Both the position numbers and the translations under genes were made by a program. Below are positions 1-10,959 of a DNA stretch of 64,000 nt, in pieces. The stretch is from Phragmites australis (lineage: Eukaryota; Streptophyta; Magnoliopsida; Poales; Poaceae). Positions within the stretch are counted from its first letter, which is position 1. Each line of letters begins with the position of its first letter. A model generated the notes under the pieces. The model was not told the origin of the DNA. It saw only the letters and a list, made by a program, of their open reading frames with translations, and ran no database searches. The stretch covers positions 14,262,501-14,326,500 of the forward strand of contig NC_084922.1 of assembly GCF_958298935.1 (NCBI RefSeq), given 5' to 3'.

Positions 1-686
1 GCAGTCCAAACACCCTTAAAAGACAAATCTCTTATCATTTTGGTTTGCTAGGAGATATGAAAAGAGCGCAACGGCATGACGTTTTGGCAAGCCGAGCTAG
101 CAGTTGGAGATATCTCCTAGAACTTTAGGGGTGAGACTGTTTTATTTTGCGAGGTTTGCTTCTTCTGTCTTTCCATTTTTTTTCCTTGTTTTGGGTCACC
201 TGACCCTAAAAGTTTTGCCCATCGGGTGATATTTTATTAAATATAAAAGATAAGAAAAGGCGTGTTTCAATGATAGAGGTGGAATGACAAAAACTTACGT
301 AACCGCGGTGTTGACACCAAAGATAGAAAGATTCTTCCCGACATGAGAAGGCACAAAAGTGACTCGCGATCGCAAGCTAGCCAAGGGTGAAGAGCTCAAT
401 CCGACCTGACATCCAAATAGCAGTGCATGCCATTGCCACCAGCATTCTGGCCAATAATAATGCATCTTTGCCTACTCGTACGGCCACATTTTTTAAGCCA
501 ATCTGAAAAAATGAACCAAAGTTTTTAAGCTTAATGGAAAAATTCTCGTATTCCAAATAGAGCCTTACAATTCTTCGGATTCAAGATTAGTAGTTATCTC
601 AACATAACCAAAAAAAATGTGTGCCAACAAAATTGTGCTGGCAATAACGTTCCAATATGTATCAAATAGCACTTCAAGATGCCCAA
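1..686. other. unassigned intergenic DNA
   Basis: I see no supported gene here. Positions 53-120 contain a loose inverted pair (GGAGATATG and AGATATCTCC), and the first 20 bases look like the end of a Tourist-type MITE (TCCAAACACCC), but the other end lies outside the window. Positions 300-480 are less AT-rich, yet no reading frame with recognisable protein content was found. Confidence 0.5.
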
Positions 687-698
687 GATACTTATGTA

Positions 699-828
699 TG
701 CGAACGGGCTTACAGCCCGGTGGCAAAGTCCTAGGGAGGGACTAAGCCGGTCGGGGGTTCGAGCCCTGGTCTCGTATGACCCTGTTTCCAATAAAGACCG
801 TAAAAATAGTTCTTACTGTTAAAAAAAA
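699..828 (+). mobile_element. tRNA-derived SINE with target duplication
   Basis: This is a 130-bp retroposon with an internal RNA polymerase III promoter: an A-box-like segment (GGTGGCAAAGTCC, about 719) and a clear B box (GGTTCGAGCCC, about 755). It ends in a run of eight A residues (821-828). It is bounded by a 12-bp target-site duplication, GATACTTATGTA at 687-698 and GATGCTTATGTA at 829-840, with one mismatch. That combination is diagnostic of LINE-mobilised SINEs. A SINE encodes no protein and depends on a partner LINE. The short length and the single mismatch suggest a moderately old insertion. I cannot assign it to a named family. Confidence 0.85.
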
Positions 829-840
829 GATGCTTATGTA

Positions 841-2611
841 GAGCTAATTAGAATATAAGGGTTTCACAAGAGACGGTTCAATTCTGGGAGGGACCGCCGG
901 TGTTCCAAATAGTATATTAGATGTATAACACACTTGCAACAGGACAGGCAACTTGTACTCCAGTTTCTTATGGTACATATGTACTAGTTGTGGAACAAGT
1001 AAAATATATTTCCAGATCACAACTCTAAAATTGAAATTCTCTATTCATGATTGAATTCTAAATGAACAAATCTTTTATTGTTTAGAAAATTTCCCATTCC
1101 AACAGCAAACTATATGAATGTATTACATGGTATTAAATTAGCGTACATTACTCGAGCACTTTTAGTACAAGAATTTGATTCCTATAATTTAAACTGATAA
1201 ACGTCCAGCAAACTATTACTGAATTCTCAGCTATGATGAGTGACCATTTCTACTTTAGCGAAGACATAAATAATGTGGTGACATTAGGTCTTTTTACCTT
1301 CAAAGGAAGAAGGATGAAAGGGAGACATGCTTATTCTCTTGTGCCCACTGTGACGAGAAAGGTAGAAAACTGAACTTGTGGCATAAAATCTAGCAATGCC
1401 TAATCAGAAAACCTTTCCTTTCTACTCTCTGATGCATCATTGCATCTAAAATAGTATCTTTTTTCCTCTCTACCTCAATGTCACACTCACTGCAAATAAG
1501 TGTCATTCTAGAATGTGTACAATCAAACTATTTTAACTTTCACCAATAATATTGTTATGAATATTTAAAGTTTTAAATCGCTCATATGAAATTATATGAC
1601 AGATTTGTCACAAGAACTCACATAAGATTATATTTTTATTTTACGAATATCTACAGTTGAAATTGATGGTCCAGAATATGTTTTGTAGACCGTAGCAGCT
1701 TCCAACATATCATTTATTCAGTTTTAGAAACAAATCATTTATTTGCGACTAGAAGTCTTAAAAGAAAGGTGTAGCATTACTGAATACAGACTTGAAGAAT
1801 ATTGATTGCACCTTTTCCCAAAAAAAGAATATTTATAGTTCATCTATATAATAAAAATCGCACTGCAACAATCTGATAGATGTTAACATCCAATATGCAG
1901 AGAATATCTAGAAGAACTAGAGCACCAGGAAACCACATAATTTTTTATTGTGTAAAGAGCAGATAGGAATATAGATGAGATTTAATCATCGTCACACAAA
2001 CATAAATACTTTCCTTTACCTAAGGGGATTCTCCAGGAGTGGATATCCTCCACCTCTCAAAAGAGCTCTTCTTTTGACCAAAGGAGCGTCCATCCATCAT
2101 CTTTTCATCCTTTTATCTTCTCTCTGGCCGGTTAGGGGATATTCCCATCCTCCCTCCAATCAATGAATGCCAAATTCCATACCAGAGCCAACTCCAAAAT
2201 GGAGATGAAGTTATCTGTACAAACCAACCACATCCAGGGTCCCAAGAGAGAATATAACGTGACTGTTTGAGTGAAGAAAATAAAATCATCAATTGAGTAT
2301 GGGAAGCCAATCACATATCAAGCATTTGTTGAGACTGACTGCTTTGAGCTCGATCCAACAGAGCAAACTAATACCAGTAACATCAGCTATAGTGCTATTC
2401 CAAAATCCAAACATGAAGCAAGGAACCCTATCTGGTACTTTGGACAACAGGAAAATAAAATACAAGGCACTAAAAAGATTTGCATAGAAAAATATACCCA
2501 TAATTCTGTATCAACATGAATGGGTCGATTATCCATGAAGTTTTGTTTCTTAAATCATGTTGGTGGTATTAAAAATGAGATATACAAGAAAAGATTACTA
2601 AATCATCCACA
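841..2611. other. unassigned AT-rich DNA
   Basis: No gene is supported. The DNA is AT-rich, and short open frames around 1975-2520 on both strands overlap one another and resemble no protein I know. A weakly coding-like patch at 2110-2500 lacks splice signals or a conserved motif. It is the flank into which the Copia relic at 2612 inserted. Confidence 0.45.
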
Positions 2612-3439
2612 TAGAGGACCTAGAGTCCTCAAATGAATACAAGTGCTATTCATGACATGGTAAGAGAGCCTTAGGTTTTTTTTTGTCTCTCATGTGTTGC
2701 ACTTGCGCATGTGATCTTCCTCACCATTTTTGTCGGTGTGCTAATCCTCTTCATTCTTAGGAACAGTCGCACAACTTTCTTCAATCTACGTCTTCATCCT
2801 AATGCACCACCGTTGTTGGCTCATCTTCATTCGCCGTTAGCCGCTGATTCATCCTCAGGTCGCTGCAATCATTGCAATTCCATTGTTGCCTTGTTCTCCA
2901 ACGGGATCGCCTCCCGACAAACAGCCCTTGTTCTTCGTCACCGGGATCGCCTCCCGCCAACCCCTAAGTTGGAGCCCACGACCATGACTGATACTCATCG
3001 TGGTTGGTGTAGCAGTAGAGGTCGCCTCCCACCAGACCGCCTCTCATTGTCTCTCGCCACCTCTCGCCAGGATTCACTGCCTCCAGCTCCCCTGCATCCG
3101 CCACCAGCCTCTGCTTGCTCGAGTTCGCTCGAACTTGTTGAGGCCTTTTACTAGATCAGTTTTGAAAAAAAAGAAATAAAACAAAATAGTCCACCTTTTT
3201 TGGTGCTGCTAGCTTCTTTTGCTAGTGACACCCCTCTTGTTAGAAGGGCAAGTTAAAAAAATTGCTTCACCAGTTGCCACTCTCCTTTGCGCTCTTGTCG
3301 TCGCCTGCCGCTGCTCCTTTGCGCTCTTACCATCATCTGTTGTCCTGTTACCACTCATAAAGGATTTCGCCTTCTTCTGTTCTTTCGTCAAGCCACATTT
3401 ATGCTCCTTGTTGCCCGGTGATTTTTGATAGTCTCAACC

Positions 3440-6400
3440 ATCCAGATTAGGCTCTCCACATGTGCTTGCACATGCATGGCCTGTGACTTTGGGACTTTCT
3501 TACTGGTGAGCTCTCATATCCGCCCTATCCTACTATTTTTACTGAGCTAGTGATTTCAGAGGAAGCCACAGAAGATGAGAAGAAGCTGCCTACTGATCAT
3601 GAAGATTCTTTAACGTCTTTTGAGGCTCAGTTTGCCACGCATAGGATATGCAAGGATAAGGATGCTCACGCTAGCTCTATCCTTGTTGCTAGCATTGAGT
3701 AGCGTCTCAGTGAGGCTGTGGTTGGTCTTGATTCTGCATAGTTGACGTGGAATTTTCTTCCTCTCCACCATGATCCATTTGGTCAGTCTATGTATCTTGC
3801 TGCTACACGCCAGAAGTAGTCATTGCAGCAAGATGATGCATTAGAGGATTTCTTCAACCAGATATCTGCGGTATGGCACCAACTTGATACTATTGGACTG
3901 TAGTTGTCTGCTAGTAACTTGTTAGTTATATTTTGGTCAAAAGTCCAACTTGGCACTTCTGACTGCTTACACGTCTTTGACCTAAGTTTGAGTCACTTTG
4001 TGCCCAGCTGCTTGCTTGTGATCCTTCTGTGTCTTGGATGGATGCTCTTGCTACTGTTCATATTGAGGAGACTCGACTTTGTGGTGCGGGTCTAATACAA
4101 TACCCTTTAGTCTTGGCTTCTCATTCTCTAGATTCCAGACCTCCACCCCTCCACCAGCAACACCTTCTCCAGTGGCACTTTCTTCTAGGAGTGGAGGGGG
4201 TAGTGGTCTTTATTGCACCTACTGCGATAAGGATGGATATGTGGAGGCTTATTGTTACTAGAAGAAGCACCAAATTGGACGTCCTTCCAAAGGTGTTAGT
4301 GATAGTCCTGATTCTGGAGGTTTTCAGATGAGTTTTGCTAGTCCTGAGACACGGGAGATTCTCATGTTGCTCCGTCGCATGGCTGCCTCTTTGCCCACAG
4401 ATGCTGCTAGTTTTGCTACTCAGTTTTCTGCACCACTAGGTCCTGCTGCTTATGCTACTCAGTCTTCTAGTGAGGGCCCACATTCCTTTCTACTTCAGAT
4501 ACTTTTATGTGGATTCTTAATTCTGGTGCATCTTTTCATATGACTATTGATAGTTCCAGTCTTTCTTCCATTAGCCCTCCATCTATTCCTATCACTATTT
4601 AGACTGCAAATTGATCTCCTCTCTCTATTGCAAGATGAGGCACTCTTTTTTCTTCCTCTTTTCATGTTCCTGATGTTTCTTATGTTCCCAAACTGATCAT
4701 GCAACTCATGTTTGCAGGCCAGCTCACTAATCGTGGTTGTCATGTTATTCTTGATTCTAACTCTTGTTGTGTTCAGGACTGCCACACAGGTCTCCTGGTT
4801 AGTACTAGCCCTCGTCTTCATGATTCTTAAAGTCTTTGGGAGCTTGACTAGCTTCGTCTTCCTTTCGCTGCTTCTGCCAATCTTGCTAGCTCTGCCTCCG
4901 TTGCATCGTTCACTTCGTTGTTTGCTCAGTGGCATCATTGTTTGGGTCATCTTTGTGGTTCACGTCTGTCTACTCTAGTTCGTCATGGTCTTTTAGGTCT
5001 GTCTTTGGTGATGTATCCTTGGATCAGTGTCAGGATTGTAGGATTGGCAAGTAGATACATCTCCCCTATTATTCTAGGGAGTTAGTGTCAAATGGTCCTT
5101 TTGATCTTGTTCATTCATTTTACGGGGTCTGGCTCCCTTCATTTTGAAAGGTTGTCATCAATATTATATAACCATTATAGATGATTTCTCTCACCACACA
5201 TGGACTTATTTTATGTCTTGTAGTGAAGCTTTATCCATCTATAAGAATTTTGCCATCGTGATTCGTACTCAGTTTGCCACTGCTATTTGGGTATTTTGTG
5301 CTGATTTTGTGGGGGAGTATTTTCTTGGAGCTCTTCGCCACTTTCTTTTTGAGGAGATCATTCTTGCCCAATTTTCCTATCTTGGGGCTCATGCTCAAAA
5401 TAGCATAGATGAGTGTACGCATCGTCATCTTCTTGGGATTAGTCATGCTCCTATGCATGCATCTTCTGTTCCACTTCATTTTTTGGGTTGAGGTTATTTC
5501 CACTGCTACTTAGGGCCTATTTGGCACAACTCCAGCTCCAAGATCCATACTGGATCTAGAGTTTGTATAATAAAATAAAGTGGTTTAAACTTTTATTTTT
5601 AGTCCAAAATAAAAATCAGATGGTTCAACTAAATACCCTCAATACACCCACAGTTCCAGATCCAAGATTTCTTGGAGCCAGGTTTGACCAGCTTCAAGAA
5701 ATCTTGGATATGGAACTATGCCAAACGGGGCCTTGTTTGACTAATATTCAGCCTTCCTCTGCTCTTCAGGGTGGGATTCCTTTTGAGTGTCTATGTGGCA
5801 AGGAGCCTAACTATTATAGTCTTCATCTTCTTAGTTGTGTATGCTATGTGCTTCTTGCACCTTTTGAACACACCAAGTTGATTGCTTAGTCTATTGAGTG
5901 TGTTTTTTTGAGGCATAGTGCTGAGCATAAGGGGTATCGTTGTTGGGATCCTATTAGCAGACAGATGAGGATCTCTTAGGATGTCACTTTTGATGAGTCT
6001 CGTCTTTTCTATTCTCGACCTAATGCTTCTTCAGCGTCTCTGATCGAGCCACTTTCTTTTATGATTTTTCTTGATACTCCCATTGCCATTGTCCTCTTCA
6101 CAGTTGGTGCCTTCTACCATGGCACCTCCTCCTGTTGTGCCTTCTCCTGAGGTGAGTTCTTTGGCATTGCCTTCTTCTGCGAAGCCTTCTCTTGCGGTGC
6201 CCTCTTTCGAGGTGCCTCTCTCTTTGACTCCTCTTGGCATTATTCCTGATTATTGTTCGCTGATGGAGGATTCCTTTGATGTGTCATCTTCTCCTGATGA
6301 ACCATCTTCTTTTGAGGAGTCGACTCTTGAGCCTCCTCGATATGCCCTTCATGGTCGTAAGTCGATTCGGCGTCCTAAGCGCTGGCATTGCCGGTGCCAT

Positions 6401-7050
6401 TCTTGCTGAGCCCTTGTTGGAAGTATTGTTTATCTTGGTGTCACTTGTCCTAACATTTCCTATCCAATACATATTCTGAGTCAATTTGTTTTTGCGCCTA
6501 CTTAGCTCGTATATTCATCTTCGTGTTCTGCTATATCTTCATGAGACTATCTCTCGCTGTCTTTTCTTTCTACCTTCCATCTCTTTACAACTCTAGGCAT
6601 ATTCTGATGCTACCTGAGCTAGTGCTACTTCTTATCATCAGTTTCTTTCTGCCTACTGTATTTTTCTTGATGGTTCCCTTATTGCTTGGAAGACTAAGAA
6701 GCAGACGACAGTTTCTCATTTGAGTGTTAAGGCTGAGTTGCGAGCTATGACACTTTTGACAACACGAGGTTACTTGATTATAATGGTTACTTGAGGATTT
6801 TGGTGTTTCAGTTTCTATGACGACTCCTTTTTTGTTTGACAGTACATGAGCTATCATCATTGCTCGATATATGGTGTAGCATGACCTTACTAAGCATATT
6901 GGAGTTGATGCTTCTCACACATGAGTACATGTACATGATCATGTAATTGCTCTTCAATATGTGCCTTCAAAGCTTTAGTTGGTAGATTTGTTCACAAAGG
7001 ACAGACTAGAGGTCAGCACAAGTTTTATCTCTTTAAACACAGTATTGTTG
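3440..7050 (+). pseudogene. Copia gag-pol remnant lacking the RT core
   Basis: Stretches of this remnant align by eye with the intact gag-pol at 13088-17473. Gag lies near 3480-4300, with a zinc-knuckle remnant (CTYCDKDGYVEAYC) near 4214-4256. The protease NSGASFHMT lies near 4521, with the catalytic Asp changed to Asn. Integrase runs from about 4930 to 5890 and is interrupted by a MITE. RNase H pieces lie at 6590-7000. Near 6410 the text passes directly from the linker before the reverse transcriptase to the segment just before RNase H. About 865 bp, equivalent to 15957-16820 of the intact copy, are therefore deleted, including the YVDD motif. Dozens of stops and several frameshifts are present. 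Confidence 0.88.
5513..5732. mobile_element. Tourist-like MITE inside the Copia relic
   Basis: A 220-bp insertion interrupts the integrase remnant. Its ends are inverted repeats: it begins GGGCCTATTTGGCA and ends TGCCAAACGGGGCC, with complementarity continuing through about 21 bases. A second inverted pair lies just inside (AGATCCATACTGGATCT against AAATCTTGGATATGG). The flanks are TTA (5510-5512) and TTG (5733-5735), consistent with a TTA target duplication carrying one mutation, as expected for PIF/Harbinger-derived Tourist elements. The empty site can be read in the intact Copia copy near 15260, where the same sequence is uninterrupted. It has no coding capacity. Confidence 0.82.
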
Positions 7051-7081
7051 ATCCAACTTGGGTTTGAAGGGGGGGGGGGGG

Positions 7082-7211
7082 TGTTAGATGTATGTGTAGC
7101 TTCATGTATTTTCCTAATTGTATAAGGGGTTTTGTGCTTTTCTCCCACATATGTATCATGTATATATATAGACCTAGAATCCTTAGATGAATATAAATGC
7201 TATTCATAACA
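7082..7211 (+). repeat. 3' LTR of the Copia relic
   Basis: This 130-bp LTR begins TGTTAGATGTA and ends ATTCATAACA, the same termini as the 129-bp LTRs at 12059 and 17492. A run of G residues (about 7069-7081) abuts it and serves as the polypurine tract, as in the intact copy. Internal differences from the intact LTRs are numerous, fitting an older insertion. Confidence 0.88.
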
Positions 7212-7278
7212 GATTTATCACAAACTTTGGTACTATCCAAGGAAAAACTTGAACATTTGTTAGAATGGTCATTGGTGT

Positions 7279-7910
7279 TTTTTTTTTTTTTTTGCGATTT
7301 GAAATGAGATTTATAAGCCCACAAACGGGGTACGTTCATTGCTAACAAGGTGCGCGGTTACAGAAGGAGGATGTCAAAGCCAAACAGTAGACAACATCTC
7401 CTAACAAGCATATTGCGCTAGTACATGAGCAACCTCATTCTGGTCTCTACGAACATGCTTAAACTCAAGATTTGTTATCTCTCACAACAAATGTCGGGAA
7501 GCGTCCAACATAGCATTAAGAACTCCCTGTTCTCTCTCGCAACAATTCCCAGGCCAGCAAGATTTGTTTCCTTGCAAAAAGGTGCATAAACATTCATCTT
7601 GACTCTTCCGGATGGCTGAGATCCATCATAAATTAGATAGTACATGGTGTTCTGCATACCCACGTGCTCCATCATTCTTTAATCCACACGTAGCTTTTTC
7701 TTTAATATCCGCTTGCAAGCTATTTTGCCAAATAGTGAACAGTGATGATAAATAGCTTCTCAGAAAGTGTACAGATTGAATGATCGAATCTTTCGGTCCA
7801 TCATGCATAAGTTGATTCTTGATAAACCAAGTACGTCAAAACAACAGACAGGATTGCCATAGTCTTTTGATCCTATGAGCACTCAGCCAATAACAACAAA
7901 AAACCAATCT
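7279..7910 (-). pseudogene. LINE 3' end with RNase H-like domain fragment
   Basis: On the minus strand a frame at 7475-7675 carries the pattern PSGRVKMNVYAPF followed by AGLGIVARENREFL. This is the start of the RNase H-like (RVT_3) domain found at the C-terminus of many plant LINE polyproteins, where the usual text is GxVKxNxDG; the Asp appears here as Tyr. Decayed sequence continues downstream to a poly(A) tail on the minus strand (the T run at 7279-7294), marking the 3' end of the LINE. With the zinc-binding segment at 8958-9401, in the same orientation and the expected order, it probably forms one LINE split by later DNA. The residual domain is too short and broken to work. Confidence 0.6.
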
Positions 7911-8957
7911 GGTCCTGTGTTGGAGTAGCATTGGTGCTCTTAATGTTGATGCCAACTAAAATATCAACCAGAATAAGTTGCTGAAGAACCCGCCAATTTA
8001 TTTAGATGTAGTTACATCAGGTAATTAATTTATGAGTTTGACAGATTCTAATCAACCTTCATAACATATGTTTTTACTCTAAACCGTAAAAGTTTTTTCC
8101 TTGAAATGACAGTAAGAAGGTTGCCAATTTTAAAATAGGCAGAAAAAAGAAAAAAATAGTCGAAGGTTTACAACATGCTACATCTCGCCTCACTAGTGCG
8201 ATACCTCGCCACATTTACATCGACCATGAGGATCAGAATCCCTGGGGCAGCTATGACCTGCCTGGTAGGCTGGCACAAACATCCGGAGAGCTAAAAACAC
8301 GACTAGCAACACACTCGCCCAGGACGCTCAGTGACAAGAAATAAATAATTAATAATTAGGATATTACTAGAAATATAATATATTCTAAGAATGGAATACC
8401 AATCGTACATGTGTTCAATTTCCATGCAACATGTTTCTAGAAGTTTTCAAGGTAAGTACAACACAGTCTTATTCTTCAAATATAAGATCTATTTTTACAT
8501 GGAAAGAATCTCCAGATAAAGACATGAATGCTCCGGAGATCCTAGTAGATAGAAGCTAGGTCGATTATGCTCAGGACTCCGAGTAGGACACAACTCCTCT
8601 ATGCCTGACAATATAAGCCAAGGGAGGGGGCATGACCAAGATATTAGATTCTAGGCCTCCAAGCCCAGGAGCAGAACTCGACAAGCTTGAAGAACTCGTC
8701 AAATAGCTTAGAGTTTAGATCTAGCCACTTTACATTATAATCCTCTCTTCTTGAGATAATACAAGGCACAAAACTCCACATAGAAAATAGAGTTGTTATT
8801 CTTTTGGAGGTCTGAACCTATTTTTATCGTGAGTCTTTCTTTTTAATCTACAATTGATAGCCACCAACCAGGTATCCCTACCCTAATATTACATTGTCAA
8901 TTTACTAAATCTCAACAATAAGACCTGAGCAAACGCTAATCTACATTGCTCGAAGTC
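7911..8957. other. unassigned DNA between two LINE pieces, possible LTR remnant
   Basis: This stretch separates two LINE fragments that look contiguous. The right half (about 8560-8930) resembles the end region of a plus-strand LTR: it is GC-richer, has a purine-rich GGGAGGGGG segment near 8620, and ends near 8922 with CTCAACA. I cannot find a matching left end or target duplication, so the LTR reading is tentative. No gene is supported. Confidence 0.35.
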
Positions 8958-9401
8958 CTATTTTATCCTGAAGGCCACTTGTGTAACTGTTAGCTCAGCA
9001 TTTTGAAAGGTTCTCCGGTTTTTTTCTTTTTCAAATATTCCACCAAAAATAAGTTGCCATGCCATCATAATCCTTTCTAGTTGTTTATCGATCTTCAGTC
9101 TGGCCTTTTTCCACCATTGTTTAATTGTTGGGAATTCATTGAAGTGTGGAAGATTTTGAAGGCCAAGCCAACTGGTGATCTCTCTCCAAACTTCTTTTGT
9201 GAACACGCAATTTTTGCACAAATGTGTCGGTGTTTCATTTTCTATTCGACAGAGTTTGCAAGTTTGGTCTTGTGGCCATACTCTTTCTAGATTGTTTGCT
9301 GTCAGGATCTTACTTTGCATAAGCACCTGAGCCAAAAATTTGCATTTGGGCTCTGTTTTGGCCTTCAATATCGGCATCATGTTAAACCGTAAAGGTTTCA
9401 T
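8958..9401 (-). pseudogene. LINE reverse-transcriptase zinc-binding segment
   Basis: A 147-residue minus-strand frame matches the zf-RVT region near the C-terminus of plant L1-type LINE ORF2 proteins. It has KCKFLAQVLMQSKILTANNL, then the metal-binding pattern CKLCRIENETPTHLCKNC, then VWREI and a tryptophan-rich tail. In the family this domain lies between the reverse transcriptase and the C-terminal RNase H and is thought to bind the element's RNA. Here it is cut off from the polymerase. It is not closely similar to the LINE at 45830-51205, so two LINE families are present. Confidence 0.78.
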
Positions 9402-9769
9402 TCTATAGTATCAGTCACAAAAACTGAGTGCAGAATTCAACAGCGTGTCGAGGCCTTCTGTAAACTGACTGAAAGTTCTGGCCTTAGTTGCAGAAATTGT
9501 TGATGAATGGAAAGATGTTCCATGTGGTAATATAGAAACTAACATTTGTAAAAAGAACCATCATGAAACTGCTGAGTAACTCCGCTGTAGTTAACCAGTT
9601 CAGAGGTTATTGAAACCCTGGGACAAATGACCTTGATTGAAGCCACTTGTTAGCACACCGTAGATAGAGCCATCTATGGGGCCCTCATTTCACTTTCCAA
9701 TGACTCTTTGGGTGACCCACACAAATTGACCACCAAATATTCCGTCCCAGCGCCCCCCAAGCAACACCA

Positions 9770-9777
9770 TATAAATG
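9770..9777 (+). promoter_or_regulatory. TATA box of the HIPP gene
   Basis: TATAAATG lies 123 bp upstream of the proposed start codon at 9893, a normal spacing for a plant core promoter with a short 5' untranslated region. The upstream 100 bp are cytosine-rich. No other TATA-like element lies closer to the start codon. Confidence 0.6.
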
Positions 9778-9799
9778 CAGCTCCTTGTATGGTCCGTGG

Positions 9800-9870
9800 C
9801 TCCAACCTGCCTTGTGGTAAGGTCTTAAGAGCTCTCCATTAGGACTTGCAGGTTCAAGCCCCAACCCAAC
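9800..9870 (+). repeat. tRNA/SINE-like segment in the HIPP 5' region
   Basis: The segment contains TGGTAAGGTCTTA (A-box-like) followed by GGTTCAAGCCC (B-box-like, 9851-9861), the spacing seen in tRNA-derived SINEs. No poly(A) tail or target duplication is evident, so this is a SINE remnant or a chance match. It lies between the TATA box and the start codon. Confidence 0.4.
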
Positions 9871-9892
9871 TCTCCAATTCAAAACTTCAACA

Positions 9893-10959
9893 ATGACTAC
9901 GGAATCAGAGGTTTGTGGACTCAACAATCTCTATAACTTGAGTTCTCCTTGCAATTTCCTTCCCATGCTAGTGAATTTAGGAATGGTAGATTTCTAATAG
10001 TGTAACCGTGTGCATACTGCAATAATATATGCAGTGGTATTTAGGCCTGTATAATAATACAATGAAACTAAACTCCACGAGCACATATGGTTTCTGTACT
10101 TTCTTTCATTGTGACTGTCAGGCTGTGCTAATCTATTTGCGTGAACCTGCAGACACCACGGATAACAGAGCTTCATGTAAGGATGGACTGCAATGGTTGC
10201 GAGCACAAGATCAGGAAGACTCTGCGTGCCATTGATGGTAAGGAATTCTAATATGAAACTCAGCAGATTCTTCGAGTCCACCTAAGGCATCCAGCTCGAC
10301 TTGTGATGAGCATTCTGAGAACATCTAGAGAATGCACACGGCATCTTAAAAAAGTTATGGAATGGCTTTGTGCAGGTGTTAGCGAATTATACATAGATCA
10401 AGCTAACCAGAAGATCACAGTGGTGGGGATCGCCGACCCAGAGAGAATCGTCAAGGCCATCAGGAAGACCAAGAGGGTTCCCACCATCTTCTCGCAAACC
10501 GACCCCGCGGCCGCATCCACAGAAGGGGAGGCTCCACCTCCCGCCGACCCGCCGCCAGCAGATGCACCTCCGCCAGAGGAGGCAGCACCGGCCGAATCCG
10601 CACCAGAGAAGAAGGAAGAGCCACCGGCCGAAACCCCGTCCACTGACGCCACCGTGATACACATGGTGCATGACTACCCGTACAGCCACGGTCACCATCT
10701 GTACAGGGAGCACTGGGCGAACCACCCCATCGACATGCATGGCGTCAGATACGACGCTGCACCTTACCATGTGACTCACAGCTACAGCCACCACCGGCCG
10801 AGCCCTTACGTAGCAGAGTACGGCTACTTGGGCTCTTCTCATGTCCAAGAAGGCAGATACTACAGCCATGACTACAACCCATCCAGGGGCAAAGAAGACG
10901 GCAGCCAGATCACCTCAATGTTTAGCGACGAGAACCCAAACGCATGCAGCATAGCGTGA
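9893..10959 (+). CDS. heavy metal-associated isoprenylated plant protein (HIPP)
   Basis: This is a three-exon gene: 9893-9910, 10153-10237 and 10376-10959. The GT-AG introns are 9911-10152 and 10238-10375. The product is 228 residues. Residues 10-73 form an HMA domain with the metal-binding motif MDCNGC (17-22). A Pro/Ala/Glu-rich acidic linker follows (about 80-130), then a His/Tyr-rich region (about 135-205). The C-terminus is CSIA, a CaaX box whose final Ala favours farnesylation. HIPPs are plant-specific proteins that bind metal ions and attach to membranes or enter the nucleus; roles in cadmium or copper handling and stress are known for relatives. The 18-bp first exon was chosen because MTTESE splices in phase to TPRITELHV and sits below a TATA box. 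That exon is the least certain part. No defects are visible, and the gene is probably functional. Confidence 0.88.

Larger units (their letters stand above)
2612..7211 (+). mobile_element. degenerate Copia retrotransposon (same family as 12059-17620)
   Basis: This is an old copy of the Copia family present intact at 12059-17620. From the 5' end it has about 46 bp of 5' LTR end (2612-2657, ending in CATGACA), a primer site TGGTAAGAGAGCC (2658-2670), a leader sharing the TTGCACTTGCG segment of the intact copy, remnants of gag, protease, integrase and RNase H, a poly-G tract, and a complete 3' LTR (7082-7211). The 5' LTR is truncated or diverged upstream of 2612, so no target duplication can be matched. 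Many stops and frameshifts rule out function. Several stops sit where the intact copy has CG, as expected from decay of methylated CpG. Confidence 0.9.

Noticed and set aside
699..780. A functional tRNA gene
   Set aside because: The A and B boxes are present, but the sequence does not close into a tRNA cloverleaf acceptor stem, and it has a poly(A) tail and target duplications, which fit a SINE.
10387..10869. Long minus-strand frames opposite the HIPP third exon
   Set aside because: They mirror the GC-rich coding exon, have no domain and no splice context. The plus strand has a complete, recognisable protein.
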